A DNA stretch of 55,261 nucleotides from an uncultured Clostridia bacterium (lineage in GTDB: Bacteria; Bacillota; Clostridia; TANB77; CAG-508). The DNA lies in contig CALXJT010000004.1 in the NCBI GenBank assembly GCA_944388695.1, positions 1 through 55,261 of the forward strand, in the 5' to 3' direction. Position 1 is the stretch's first letter. The number at the start of each line of letters is the position of its first letter. This document shows, one piece after another, positions 46,349 to 54,992 of this stretch. A program made the translations under genes and the position numbers. Below the pieces are notes generated by a model. The model ran no database searches. It was not told where the DNA came from and worked only from the letters and a program-made list of their open reading frames with translations.

Positions 46349-47749
46349 ATGAAGAAAGTAGCTTTTATAACATTAGGATGTAAAGTAAATCAATACGAAA
46401 CAAATGCCATGTCACAGAAGTTTATAGAAAGTGGATATCAATTAGTAGAGCATACAGAAGAAGCAGATATTTATATAGTAAATACTTGTACAGTTACAAA
46501 TATGTCTGATAGAAAATCAAGACAAATGTTGAGAAAAATGAAAGAACAAAACCCAAAAGCAATTCTTATAGCTGTTGGGTGTTATGCACAAGTAGGTAGA
46601 CAAGAATTGGAAAAAATACCAGAAATAGATTTTGTTTTAGGAAATCATGAAAAAGTTAATATTGTTGAGTATTTAGAAAAAAAAATAGAATTTAAAATTT
46701 CTGATTTAATGCAAGAAAAAGATTATGAAGAATATGGAGATATTACATTTTCAGAAAAAACAAGAGCAGTTATAAAAATACAAGATGGATGTGATAGATT
46801 TTGTACATATTGTATAATTCCTTATGCAAGAGGTAGAGTTAGAAGTAGAAATCCAGAGAATATTATATCAGAAATAACTAAAATTGCACAAAGAGGAATA
46901 AAAGAAGTTGTAATAACAGGTATACATATAGCTTCATATGGCAAAGATTTCAAAAATGATTATTATTTAATAGATTTATTAGAAGAAATAAATAAAATTC
47001 CTGGAATAGAGAGAATAAGATTAGGTTCAATAGAGCCATTATTAATTACACAGGATTTTGTAAAAAGATTAAAAGAATTAGATAAAGTGTGTCATCATTT
47101 CCATTTATCATTACAAAGTGGATGTAATGATACTTTAAAAAGGATGAATAGAAGATATACTACTCAAGAATTCCAAAATATAGTAGATATATTAAGAGAA
47201 AATTATGATGATGTCATATTAACAACAGACATTATAGTAGGATTTCCAGGAGAAACTGAAGAAGAATTTAATGAAACATATGAATTTTTAAAGAAAATAA
47301 AATTTTATAAAATGCATGTTTTCAAATACTCTCCAAGAAAAGGTACTAAAGCAGCTGTGATGAAAAATCAGATAGATGGAAATGTAAAGGAACATAGAAG
47401 TAAGATTTTAATTGAACTATCAGATAGTAATGAGGCTAAATATCAAGAAGAATTAATCGGAAAAGAAGTAGAAATTCTATGGGAAGAAGAAAAAGATGGT
47501 TTTTATAAAGGACATACAGCAAATTACATTTTAGCATATTATAGTGAAAACAAAGAAAATGAAATAAATGAAAAAGATAGAAATAACGAAGAAAATGAAA
47601 AAGAAAAAGATGAAGAAAAAATCAATTTTAATATGGCTAATTTGAATGAAGGAAAAATTCAGCAAAATGAAAAATTGGAAAATCAAATAATAAAGATGAA
47701 ATGTATTGGAAGAGAGGGAGATCATATTTTTGTAACAAAAATGCAATAA
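46349..47749 (+). CDS. mtaB: tRNA t6A37 methylthiotransferase MtaB
   Basis: This radical-SAM enzyme converts t6A37 to ms2t6A37. The N-terminal UPF0004 domain is FITLGCKVNQYETN with later cysteines in NTCTVT and VGCYAQ, and the radical-SAM cluster motif is CDRFCTYC (about residues 148-155). The C-terminal TRAM-like region is interrupted by a charged low-complexity insert (about residues 402-450, rich in Glu, Asn and Lys), so the 466 residues exceed the usual 430-450. AGAGG precedes the ATG. Its substrate is made by the Tsa proteins encoded 2-4 kb away. Confidence 0.94.
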   Translation: MKKVAFITLGCKVNQYETNAMSQKFIESGYQLVEHTEEADIYIVNTCTVTNMSDRKSRQMLRKMKEQNPKAILIAVGCYAQVGRQELEKIPEIDFVLGNHEKVNIVEYLEKKIEFKISDLMQEKDYEEYGDITFSEKTRAVIKIQDGCDRFCTYCIIPYARGRVRSRNPENIISEITKIAQRGIKEVVITGIHIASYGKDFKNDYYLIDLLEEINKIPGIERIRLGSIEPLLITQDFVKRLKELDKVCHHFHLSLQSGCNDTLKRMNRRYTTQEFQNIVDILRENYDDVILTTDIIVGFPGETEEEFNETYEFLKKIKFYKMHVFKYSPRKGTKAAVMKNQIDGNVKEHRSKILIELSDSNEAKYQEELIGKEVEILWEEEKDGFYKGHTANYILAYYSENKENEINEKDRNNEENEKEKDEEKINFNMANLNEGKIQQNEKLENQIIKMKCIGREGDHIFVTKMQ

Positions 47750-47811
47750 TTTTACAACAAAAGTGTAATAAAAATGTAATTAAAAAGTAATAAAAAAAGA
47801 AATGAAAAATC

Positions 47812-47840
47812 TTGAATAATTTGTAAAAATATAGTATATA
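47812..47840 (+). promoter_or_regulatory. possible promoter of the 112-residue gene
   Basis: TTGAAT 47812-47817 and TATATA 47835-47840, with a 17-base spacer, in a very A+T-rich stretch. Confidence 0.35.
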
Positions 47841-47875
47841 TATGTTATAAGATTTACTACAAAGGAGGAATAAAG

Positions 47876-48214
47876 ATGGCTGATTTAGGAGAAGAAAACA
47901 GAGTAGCAGGAGTCTTTGGTGGAGTTGAATTTGGAAATCAAGGAGAGCAAAACAATCAAAATATTTATGGTCAAGAAGCAGGTACAATAAGAAATCAAGA
48001 TTTACCAGTCAAAAGAGGATTCTGGTCAAAATTCAAAGCATTTTGGTTACAAGAAATAGATTGGAATAAAGAAATCAGAGTTGAATTAACACCATATCAA
48101 CAAAAAGTAGAAGATGAGATTAATGAATTTTTACATCAAGAAATTACTTGGGAAAAAGTACATGATTTTCTATTCCAAGAAATAACATTTGGAAAAAATA
48201 ACAAAAATGCTTAA
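47876..48214 (+). CDS. hypothetical protein with three QEI(D/T) repeats
   Basis: This is a 112-residue protein I do not recognise. The N-terminal 45 residues are Gly/Asn/Gln-rich and probably disordered. The C-terminal part repeats a short motif three times: FWLQEIDWN (56-64), FLHQEITWE (85-93) and FLFQEITFG (98-106). No signal peptide or membrane helix is visible. A strong AAAGGAGG lies before ATG 47876, and a terminator follows at 48336, so it is very likely expressed as a single gene. Its short aromatic motifs suggest protein binding; that is inference. Confidence 0.65.
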   Translation: MADLGEENRVAGVFGGVEFGNQGEQNNQNIYGQEAGTIRNQDLPVKRGFWSKFKAFWLQEIDWNKEIRVELTPYQQKVEDEINEFLHQEITWEKVHDFLFQEITFGKNNKNA

Positions 48215-48335
48215 ATGTTATGAATATAATCCTTAATATTTGTAGAAAAAATATAAAAATATGAATTAGTAATTTTTATATTTAGTATTTTTCTGTTTAA
48301 AGATTATATGTGTATTTTAGTATATTAAAGTTTAG

Positions 48336-48369
48336 TTCTGATATGTTTTAAGAATATATCAGAATTTTT
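48336..48369 (+). terminator. intrinsic terminator
   Basis: TTCTGATAT (48336-48344) pairs with ATATCAGAA (48356-48364), followed by five T. It ends the 112-residue gene. The remainder of the gap to radA shows only A+T-rich sequence and the radA start structure. Confidence 0.8.
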
Positions 48370-48603
48370 ATATATATAGGTGAATGTCAATAGTTGGGGA
48401 GGAAAAATTCGAAAGTTTTTTTAATGCGTAAAAATAAGAGATTAGTATAAATAAAAGTTGAAAAATTTTATTTTAAATATGTAAATTATTAGAAATAATT
48501 TTAGATAGTATAAAAAAGTTTTGATGTTGTTATAGTGAATAATAGAAAAGTTGATTAATAAAAAATATAAAAAGTAAGTCAAAACACATGATAATATATA
48601 GAG

Positions 48604-48654
48604 AAAGGAGAGTATGATTATAAATTAATAATTTTATAATCATATAGTAAATAG
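48604..48654 (+). promoter_or_regulatory. radA translation start: SD, stem-loop, ATG
   Basis: AAAGGAG (48604-48610), two bases, stem TATGATTATAAA (48613-48624), loop of eight, stem TTTATAATCATA (48633-48644), ten bases, then ATG 48655. The 12-bp stem is perfect. With it formed, the SD lies about 12 bases from the start; without it, 44. A five-codon frame, ATG-ATT-ATA-AAT-TAA, also starts in the stem. Confidence 0.6.
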
Positions 48655-50019
48655 ATGGCAAAAAATAAAACGGTATTTGTATGTAATGAATGTGGATATG
48701 AATCAAGTAAATGGCTAGGAAAATGTCCAGCATGTAATAGTTGGAATAGTTTTTTTGAGCAAAAAGTTGTAGAAACTAAATCTAATTTATTAGATAAGTC
48801 AGATAATAAAAAAATGAATGTTCCACAAACATTAAATTCATATCAAGCTAAAGAAACAATAAGAACATCAACAGGTTTTGGAGAATTAGACAGAGTTTTA
48901 GGTGGAGGATTAGTAAAAGGTTCACTTATATTATTAGGTGGTGAACCAGGAATTGGAAAATCTACATTAATTTTACAAATATGTGATAAAGTCCAAGGAG
49001 AAGGAAAAGTTTTATATGTATCAGGAGAAGAGTCAGCAGAACAAATAAAACTTCGAGCAGATAGATTAGGAATAAATAATGAAGATATATTATTTTTAGG
49101 AGAAACAGATATAGATATAGTAAATCAAGCGATACTTTCTTTAACACCAAAACTTGTAATAATAGATTCAATACAAACAATGTATTCAGAAGAATTATCG
49201 GCTGCAGCAGGTAGTGTTAGTCAGGTAAGAGAGATAACATCACAAATTATGAGAGTATGTAAGTCAAGAGATATTACAACAATTATAATTGGTCATGTTA
49301 CAAAAGACGGAACTATAGCAGGTCCTAGAGTTTTAGAACATATGGTAGATACTGTATTATATTTAGAAGGAGAAAGATATTTTTCATATAGAATATTAAG
49401 GGGCGTAAAAAATAGATTTGGTTCAACAAATGAGATTGGAATGTTCGAAATGCAAGAGCAAGGTATGACAGAAATATTAAATCCATCAGATATATTGATA
49501 TCAGAAAGAGAAGATAACCCAGCAGGTTCTTGTATAGTATCATGTATGGAAGGAACAAGACCAGTTTTAGTGGAATTACAAGCATTAACAGCACAAAGTG
49601 TGTTTGGATTTCCAAAAAGAACAGCAAACGGTGTTGATTTTAACAGATTAGCATTGTTAATAGCTGTTATGGAGAAAAAAGCAAAGATAATGCTTGGAAA
49701 TCAGGATGTTTACTTAAATGTTGTAGGTGGGTTAAAAATAAGTGAGCCATCAGTAGATTTAGGAATGATATTAGTAACAGCTTCAAGTTATAAAAATGTA
49801 CCAATACCAAAAGATATGGTAATAATAGGAGAAGTAGGTTTAACAGGAGAAGTTAGAAGAATAAATTTAATAGAAAAAAGATTGAAAGAAGCAGAAAAAA
49901 TGGGATTTAAATCATGCATAATTCCAGAAAGTAATAAAAAAGTATTGAAAGATAAATTTAAATTGGATATAATAGGGGTTAGAAATGTGAATGAAGCTTT
50001 GAAGAGAATAGGAATTTAA
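48655..50019 (+). CDS. radA: DNA repair protein RadA
   Basis: This RecA-like, Lon-like protein acts in recombination intermediates and branch migration. It has an N-terminal zinc finger (C10, C13, C24, C27), Walker A GGEPGIGKST (residues 95-104), the RadA-specific KNRFG motif in GVKNRFGSTNEIG, and a Lon-protease-like C-terminus with GEVGLTGEVRRI. The length is 454 residues. disA follows after 61 bases, a common Firmicutes pairing. Its Shine-Dalgarno is separated from the ATG by a 12-bp stem-loop. Confidence 0.96.
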   Translation: MAKNKTVFVCNECGYESSKWLGKCPACNSWNSFFEQKVVETKSNLLDKSDNKKMNVPQTLNSYQAKETIRTSTGFGELDRVLGGGLVKGSLILLGGEPGIGKSTLILQICDKVQGEGKVLYVSGEESAEQIKLRADRLGINNEDILFLGETDIDIVNQAILSLTPKLVIIDSIQTMYSEELSAAAGSVSQVREITSQIMRVCKSRDITTIIIGHVTKDGTIAGPRVLEHMVDTVLYLEGERYFSYRILRGVKNRFGSTNEIGMFEMQEQGMTEILNPSDILISEREDNPAGSCIVSCMEGTRPVLVELQALTAQSVFGFPKRTANGVDFNRLALLIAVMEKKAKIMLGNQDVYLNVVGGLKISEPSVDLGMILVTASSYKNVPIPKDMVIIGEVGLTGEVRRINLIEKRLKEAEKMGFKSCIIPESNKKVLKDKFKLDIIGVRNVNEALKRIGI

Positions 50020-50080
50020 AAATAGGAATTTTTGGAACGAACTTAAAATTCCTTATTAAAATAAGAATGGGGGCTTTTAT

Positions 50081-51163
50081 TTGAGAAAGAAGAATGAAAA
50101 TCCTATAACAGATATCTTAAAATTAATAGCACCAGGAACTCCAATACGAGATGGTTTAGAGAATATTTTAAGAGCAAAAACAGGTGCTTTATTATTAATA
50201 ACAGATAGTAATGAGGTAATAAAAGAAGTAGTAGATGGAGGTTTTTCAATTAATGAAGATTATACTTCATCTAGATTATATGAACTTGCAAAAATGGATG
50301 GAGCCATAGTTTTAAGTGGTGATTTAAAGAAAATATTATTTGCAAATGCTCAATTAATACCATCAAGAGAAATAGAAACTAGAGAAACAGGAACAAGGCA
50401 TAGAACTGCTGAAAGAACTGCAAAACAAACAGGTGAATTAGTTATAAGTATTTCTCAAAGAAGAAATATAATAACAGTTTTTAAAGGAAATGATAGATAT
50501 ATATTAGAAGATACAGATGTTGTATTAAATAAAGCAAATCAAGGAGTACAGACATTAGAAAGATATAAAAAAGTTTTTGATAATAAGTTAAGTACTTTAA
50601 ATGAATATGAATTTAATGATATAGTCACTTTAGAAAATGTAATTATAGCAATTCAAAGAGCAGAAATGGTTATGAGAATAGTTGATGAAATTCAAACTCA
50701 AATATTCGAACTTGGTAGTGATGGAAGACTTGTAAAAATGCAACTTGAGGAGTTAATTGGTGGAATAGAAAAGGAAGAATTATTTATTATAAAAGATTAT
50801 TTAGTTCCACAGAAAAAGAAAATTACTCCAGAAAGTGTAATGGATAAAATTGCAGAATTGTCATATGAAGACTTGACAAAAGAATCTAATATTGCTAAAT
50901 TATTAGGGTATGATACTTTTGATAATTATGATGAAGTTGGAGTCTATACTAGAGGTTATAGAATATTGAATAAAATTCCTAGAATGCCAAGTAATATAGT
51001 AGAAAATTTAATTGCTTCTTTTAAATCTTTTCAACATATTTTAGCAGCAGATATTGAAACTTTGGACGAAGTAGATGGAATAGGAGAAATTAGAGCAAGA
51101 ACAATTAAGCAGTCATTAAAGAGGATGCAAGAGCAATTTGTTTTTGATAATGTATTAATTTAA
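50081..51163 (+). CDS. disA: DNA-integrity scanning diadenylate cyclase DisA
   Basis: DisA makes cyclic di-AMP while scanning DNA for branched structures. The DAC domain (about residues 1-145) has the DGA motif (73-75) and TRHRTA (105-110). A linker and a C-terminal helix-hairpin-helix domain, ETLDEVDGIGEIRARTIKQS, complete it. It has 360 residues. The start is TTG 50081, with GGGGG seven bases upstream. It is transcribed with radA, its known functional partner. Confidence 0.97.
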   Translation: MRKKNENPITDILKLIAPGTPIRDGLENILRAKTGALLLITDSNEVIKEVVDGGFSINEDYTSSRLYELAKMDGAIVLSGDLKKILFANAQLIPSREIETRETGTRHRTAERTAKQTGELVISISQRRNIITVFKGNDRYILEDTDVVLNKANQGVQTLERYKKVFDNKLSTLNEYEFNDIVTLENVIIAIQRAEMVMRIVDEIQTQIFELGSDGRLVKMQLEELIGGIEKEELFIIKDYLVPQKKKITPESVMDKIAELSYEDLTKESNIAKLLGYDTFDNYDEVGVYTRGYRILNKIPRMPSNIVENLIASFKSFQHILAADIETLDEVDGIGEIRARTIKQSLKRMQEQFVFDNVLI

Positions 51164-51349
51164 GCTTTTTAATTTTTTAGGTTTTTAGTTTTTTGTTTTT
51201 TTGGTTTGAAAAGTTACGGCTATAAATTAAAAAGTTTATAAAAAATTCATATTAATAAAAAGTGAAAAAATGAAAATATAATTTTAGGATTTTTATTATA
51301 TAAAATTTATATTTACTTAAAGATAAAGTAAAAAGAAAGGGTGGAAAAT

Positions 51350-52126
51350 ATGAACTTAGCAAAAAAAATAATTTGGATTATAGCATTAGCTGTAATAATA
51401 GTATTATTAGGAGTAGTAGGGTATGGATATTATAGAAAAGCAACATTAAATATATCTAATCCAGTAGCTACAATGGAAGTTGAAGGATATGGAACAGTAA
51501 AGATGGAATTATATCCAGACCAAGCTCCAGAGACAGTAGCAAATTTTATAGCTTTGGCTAATAGAGGATTTTATAATGGGTCATCTTTCCATAGAGTTGT
51601 AAAAGACTTTATGATACAAGGTGGAACAAAATCAGGAGATGGAACATCAGGAGCAAAAATAGCTGATTTAAAAGACGGTGGAGCAGATGAAGATTATACA
51701 ATAAAAGGTGAATTTGTTGCAAATGGAGTAAATAATACAGTTAAATTTGAAGAAGGAGTAGTAGGACTTGCTCGTTCAGATTATAGTCAATATTCATCAT
51801 CATTAGATAACGAATCATATAATTCTGGTTGTGCACAATTCTTTATAATGACAGCAGAAAATACAACTCTTAATGGAAACTACACAGCATTTGGAAAAGT
51901 AATTGAAGGAATGGATGTAGTACACAAAATAGAAAATGTAGAAGTAAAAGCACCAGATGATGCTGAAGAAACTGGTAATACAGAGGTTAGTACACCAGTT
52001 ACTGATATAAAAATTACATCAATTCAAGTAGAAACATATGGTGTAGATTATGGATTACCAGAAACTTTAACACCATTTGATTATACAAATTGGTTCTATC
52101 AAAATTATATGGGATCAGTTGAATAG
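51350..52126 (+). CDS. Membrane-anchored cyclophilin-type peptidyl-prolyl isomerase
   Basis: This 258-residue protein has an N-terminal membrane segment (about residues 5-28) followed by an outward-facing cyclophilin domain (about 42-228). It starts with TVKMELYPDQAPETVANFIA and contains the active-site region FYNGSSFHRVVKDFMIQGG (catalytic Arg in FHR), then AQFFIMTAEN and YTAFGKVIEGMDVV. It catalyses proline isomerisation of exported proteins. GTG 51341 is in frame, but AAAGGG favours ATG 51350. It is monocistronic, with a terminator at 52297. Confidence 0.92.
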   Translation: MNLAKKIIWIIALAVIIVLLGVVGYGYYRKATLNISNPVATMEVEGYGTVKMELYPDQAPETVANFIALANRGFYNGSSFHRVVKDFMIQGGTKSGDGTSGAKIADLKDGGADEDYTIKGEFVANGVNNTVKFEEGVVGLARSDYSQYSSSLDNESYNSGCAQFFIMTAENTTLNGNYTAFGKVIEGMDVVHKIENVEVKAPDDAEETGNTEVSTPVTDIKITSIQVETYGVDYGLPETLTPFDYTNWFYQNYMGSVE

Positions 52127-52296
52127 GTAGAATAGATTAATAGTAAAAGTTTTTGGAGTGAAATTGAATTAGTGTAAGGTATTTGGTGTAGAAAAATTAA
52201 TGTAAGTAGATTGATATAGATAATTTTATATAGATGATTGATGGCAAGTATTTTAATACAAATATTTGAAAGTTTGAATATTTGAATCTAAAAGTT

Positions 52297-52335
52297 GGGG
52301 TGGGAAATTTTTAAAGTTTTCCACCTCGATTTTTT
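52297..52335 (+). terminator. intrinsic terminator
   Basis: GGGGTGGGAAA (52297-52307) pairs throughout, with two G-T pairs, with TTTTCCACCTC (52317-52327), followed by GA and six T. It lies in a 337-base gap otherwise without a gene. Confidence 0.8.
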
Positions 52336-52463
52336 GATTGGTATAGGAAAAATTATGTGCTTATAAGAATTTGTCATATTATATTATTAAGTATATTTGT
52401 ATTAAGAAATTTTAAAGAAAGAAAAAGTGAAAAAACGTATTTAAATTTCACTCGGCTGAACAT

Positions 52464-52847
52464 ATGATAATTAACGCATATAAAAAACTAGAAAGAATTC
52501 CATCTCTTGAAGAGATACGTGAATTTTCTCGATTTTCTAACTCTTGTGGTACAAATGTAATAACTCAAATTGTTTTGAGTTTTATATTGATGTTTTTTTG
52601 TACATTTATTCCTAATATACGGCTCATGAATGTAGCAATATTATCTGTTAATTTTGTAATTCTTATATTATTGCAATGTGGATTTTTAAATTTTTTACAG
52701 AGATATACTACTATTGTACCAACAGACAGAGAGTTATTGGTTGCCATTTCAGGTATGAATGTGTGGCTTGAAAATGAAAAAAAGGAGAAGGAAAAGTTTA
52801 GATTTAAAAAGTTCCTTCATCGGCTTTTTCCGAAAGTTTTTATTTAA
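52464..52847 (+). CDS. hypothetical two-helix membrane protein
   Basis: This is a 127-residue protein I do not recognise. It has two hydrophobic segments (about residues 34-50 and 55-75), between a polar N-terminus (YKKLERIPSLEEIREFSRFS) and a strongly basic C-terminus (KEKFRFKKFLHRLF). No clear Shine-Dalgarno lies near ATG 52464; a 7-bp stem AGTGAAA/TTTCACT (52426-52452) lies just upstream. Codons such as CGG, CTC and CGA are somewhat unlike those of its neighbours. The stop runs into a strong C/G hairpin. It could be real or a relic. Confidence 0.5.
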   Translation: MIINAYKKLERIPSLEEIREFSRFSNSCGTNVITQIVLSFILMFFCTFIPNIRLMNVAILSVNFVILILLQCGFLNFLQRYTTIVPTDRELLVAISGMNVWLENEKKEKEKFRFKKFLHRLFPKVFI

Positions 52848-52855
52848 AACTTTTT

Positions 52856-52883
52856 CCCCCGATAATTGTAAAATTATTGGGGG
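52856..52883. terminator. strong hairpin after the small membrane gene
   Basis: CCCCCGATAATT (52856-52867) pairs with AATTATTGGGGG (52872-52883) around GTAA, and flanking AAAC / GTTT extends it. It has no T run on the plus strand but is a plausible bidirectional stop. The following 270 bases to 53154 are A+T-rich with no gene. Confidence 0.6.
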
Positions 52884-53154
52884 AAGTTTCTATGTAGAGG
52901 ACATGGGTCTTTTACATATTTTTTTATTCTTAAAGATATGTAAAATGTTTTAAGTAAAAATTAATTTAAAATAAGTTTTATATGAAAATAAAAATACTTT
53001 GAAAATTTGAATTTGGATAATAAAAAATAGTAAAACTAGATTACAACTTATTTACATAAAATCAGATAAAAGCAAAAAAATTTTTGATAAAATAATTTCA
53101 ATACAAGAAGTGTACGATAGAGAATTAAGGAAAAACAAATGAGGGGGAATTATT

Positions 53155-53439
53155 TTGAAGAAACAAAAAAAGTCAAAAGGAATAACATTAATAGTATTAG
53201 TAATCACAATAGTAATATTACTTATACTAGCAGGAATAACGATTGCTACAATTACATCAGATAATGGAATACTAAAAAATTCAGTAGATGCAAAAGTAAG
53301 TGCAGAAATCTCTACTGAAAAAGAAATGGTACAAAGAGCAGTAGCACAATCAATGGGACAAAATTCTAGAGGATTATTAGAAGAAGATGAATTTCGAAAA
53401 AAATGGATATTGAGGCAGGTAATGAAAAAACAGAAGTAA
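53155..53439 (+). CDS. Pilin-like N-terminal part of a split surface protein
   Basis: This 94-residue frame starts at TTG 53155, with GAGGGGG seven bases upstream. KKSKGITLIVLVITIVILLI (residues 5-24) is a type IV prepilin-like leader and helix of the variant common in Clostridia (GITLI in place of GFTLIE, without Glu5), followed by LAGITIATITSDNGIL. The frame ends at TAA 53439 soon after an A7 run. The sequence expected next, MDIEAGNEKTEVTDIGDEFE, lies in the -1 frame, so this is probably the first part of a protein of about 612 residues. Confidence 0.72.
   Translation: MKKQKKSKGITLIVLVITIVILLILAGITIATITSDNGILKNSVDAKVSAEISTEKEMVQRAVAQSMGQNSRGLLEEDEFRKKWILRQVMKKQK
53397..53403 (+). other. 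A AAA AAA slippery heptamer
   Basis: The zero frame reads CGA AAA AAA TGG; the seven A form a canonical -1 slippery heptamer. A -1 slip gives EFRKK-MDIEAGNEKTEV, joining the pilin-like and GLUG parts. Gaining one A (A8) in the DNA or transcript would have the same effect. Confidence 0.65.
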
Positions 53440-54992
53440 CAGATATAGGTGATGAATTTGAAGTATGGTTTAAAGAAACCAATAGAGTATATACAGTAAG
53501 TGATAATGGTGATTTAGAAGAAGTAAAAGATGTTGCTTTTGATAAAAATCCAGGAGATATAACAAAAGATAAAAATGGAAATAACCTTGATGGAACAGAA
53601 GAAAAGCCATATGAAATCTGGTGTATAGAAGATTTAGTAGCATTATCTAATATGGTAAATGGAAATGGAAAAATATATGTTAATGGTAAATTAGTAAATG
53701 CCACAAGAAATTCTTTTAAAGATAAATATGTAAAATTAAAAACTACATTAAATTTTAAATCAAAATTATCATATCAAGATTCAGAAAGGACAGATTTTGG
53801 AGATATAAATGGAAATGATACTGATGGAAATAAATTAATTGAGGAATTATCATCTGGAACAGGATTTATACCTATTGGTTTTGGTAAGAGTTTTGATGGT
53901 ATATTTGATGGGGAAAATAATCAAATAAAAGAGATATTTATTAATTATGAAAATGATACAAATTTGACTGATAACCTGGGTAGAGCAGTAGGTTTATTTG
54001 GAGTTGGAAATATAACAAGTACAGTTATAAAAAATTTAACAGTTTCTGGGCAAATAAAAGGTAGAGGACATGCAGGAGGAATAATAGGAATTAATGCCCA
54101 ATGTATAGAAAATTGTATAAATAATGCAGATGTATTAGGATTTAATATAGTTGGTGGAATAGCTGGAGGATATGTTAAGAAAATAGTAAATTGTATTAAT
54201 AATGGTCAAGTCGAAATATCAGGTTCAACTTATCAATATGCTGGTATAGGTGGAATAATCGGATTTATGAATTCAGAATTTGAAATGAATAATTCTAGTA
54301 ATACAGGAAATGTGATAGAAAAGGCTGGAAATGCGAATGTGGGTGGATTAATAGGTACAACTGGATATAACGTAAACATTGATAACTGTTGTAATTCTGG
54401 AAGGCTTATAGACGAAACAAATGGAGTCTCTATAGGAGGGTTAATAGGCTTATATAGAGAAGGAATTTTGAAGATTTATAATTCTACGAATATGGGTCAA
54501 GTAGAAGGAAAGGATTCAGGAGGTATAATAGGAGCTTGTAATTTGCCGGCATATACAGCGACAGGAAATTGTTATATAGAAAATTCTTATAATATAGCGG
54601 AGATAAAGGGAAGTGCAACTTCAGGAGGAATAATTGGCAAAATAGGAGGACATGCATATAAAGAAATGAATATTTACATTACAAATTCTTATAATAGTGG
54701 AAATGTTTCTGGAGGTACTAATGGTGGAATAGTTGGAGGAGTTTATAATAATGGTCATGGAGAAAAGGCTCAAAGTTTATATATAAATAGTGTATATTAT
54801 TTGAGTACTTCATCTACAAAATCTATAGGTAGAGGAAATCCAGATAAAGGAAATATTAGTGAAATATTAAATGTTAATGCAACAGAATTTGAGGAAAAAT
54901 TGAATTCATATAGAGATGATACAAATCAGTATCCTTCAAATTGGTTAAGGTGGAAAATTGGTGAAAAAGGATATCCTGAATATATAAATTGA
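53403..54992 (+). CDS. GLUG-repeat beta-helix surface protein, C-terminal part
   Basis: This 529-residue frame lacks its own ribosome site and starts inside the pilin-like frame, -1 relative to it. EVTDIGDEFEVWFKETNRVY resembles the segment that follows the pilin-like helix in related clostridial proteins. Residues about 220-480 hold repeated GGIIG, GGIAGG, GGLIG and GGIVGG units with NN(G/A)xV and CIN or SYN turns, the pattern of GLUG-type right-handed beta-helices found in adhesins. The end has WLRWKIGEKGYPEYIN. It is probably an extracellular adhesin or pilus-tip-like protein produced by frameshifting or after an A-run change. Confidence 0.72.
   Translation: MDIEAGNEKTEVTDIGDEFEVWFKETNRVYTVSDNGDLEEVKDVAFDKNPGDITKDKNGNNLDGTEEKPYEIWCIEDLVALSNMVNGNGKIYVNGKLVNATRNSFKDKYVKLKTTLNFKSKLSYQDSERTDFGDINGNDTDGNKLIEELSSGTGFIPIGFGKSFDGIFDGENNQIKEIFINYENDTNLTDNLGRAVGLFGVGNITSTVIKNLTVSGQIKGRGHAGGIIGINAQCIENCINNADVLGFNIVGGIAGGYVKKIVNCINNGQVEISGSTYQYAGIGGIIGFMNSEFEMNNSSNTGNVIEKAGNANVGGLIGTTGYNVNIDNCCNSGRLIDETNGVSIGGLIGLYREGILKIYNSTNMGQVEGKDSGGIIGACNLPAYTATGNCYIENSYNIAEIKGSATSGGIIGKIGGHAYKEMNIYITNSYNSGNVSGGTNGGIVGGVYNNGHGEKAQSLYINSVYYLSTSSTKSIGRGNPDKGNISEILNVNATEFEEKLNSYRDDTNQYPSNWLRWKIGEKGYPEYIN

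Noticed and set aside
52759..52953. Plus-strand 64-codon frame overlapping the small membrane gene
   Set aside because: It lies out of frame within that gene and runs through a hairpin, with no ribosome site.
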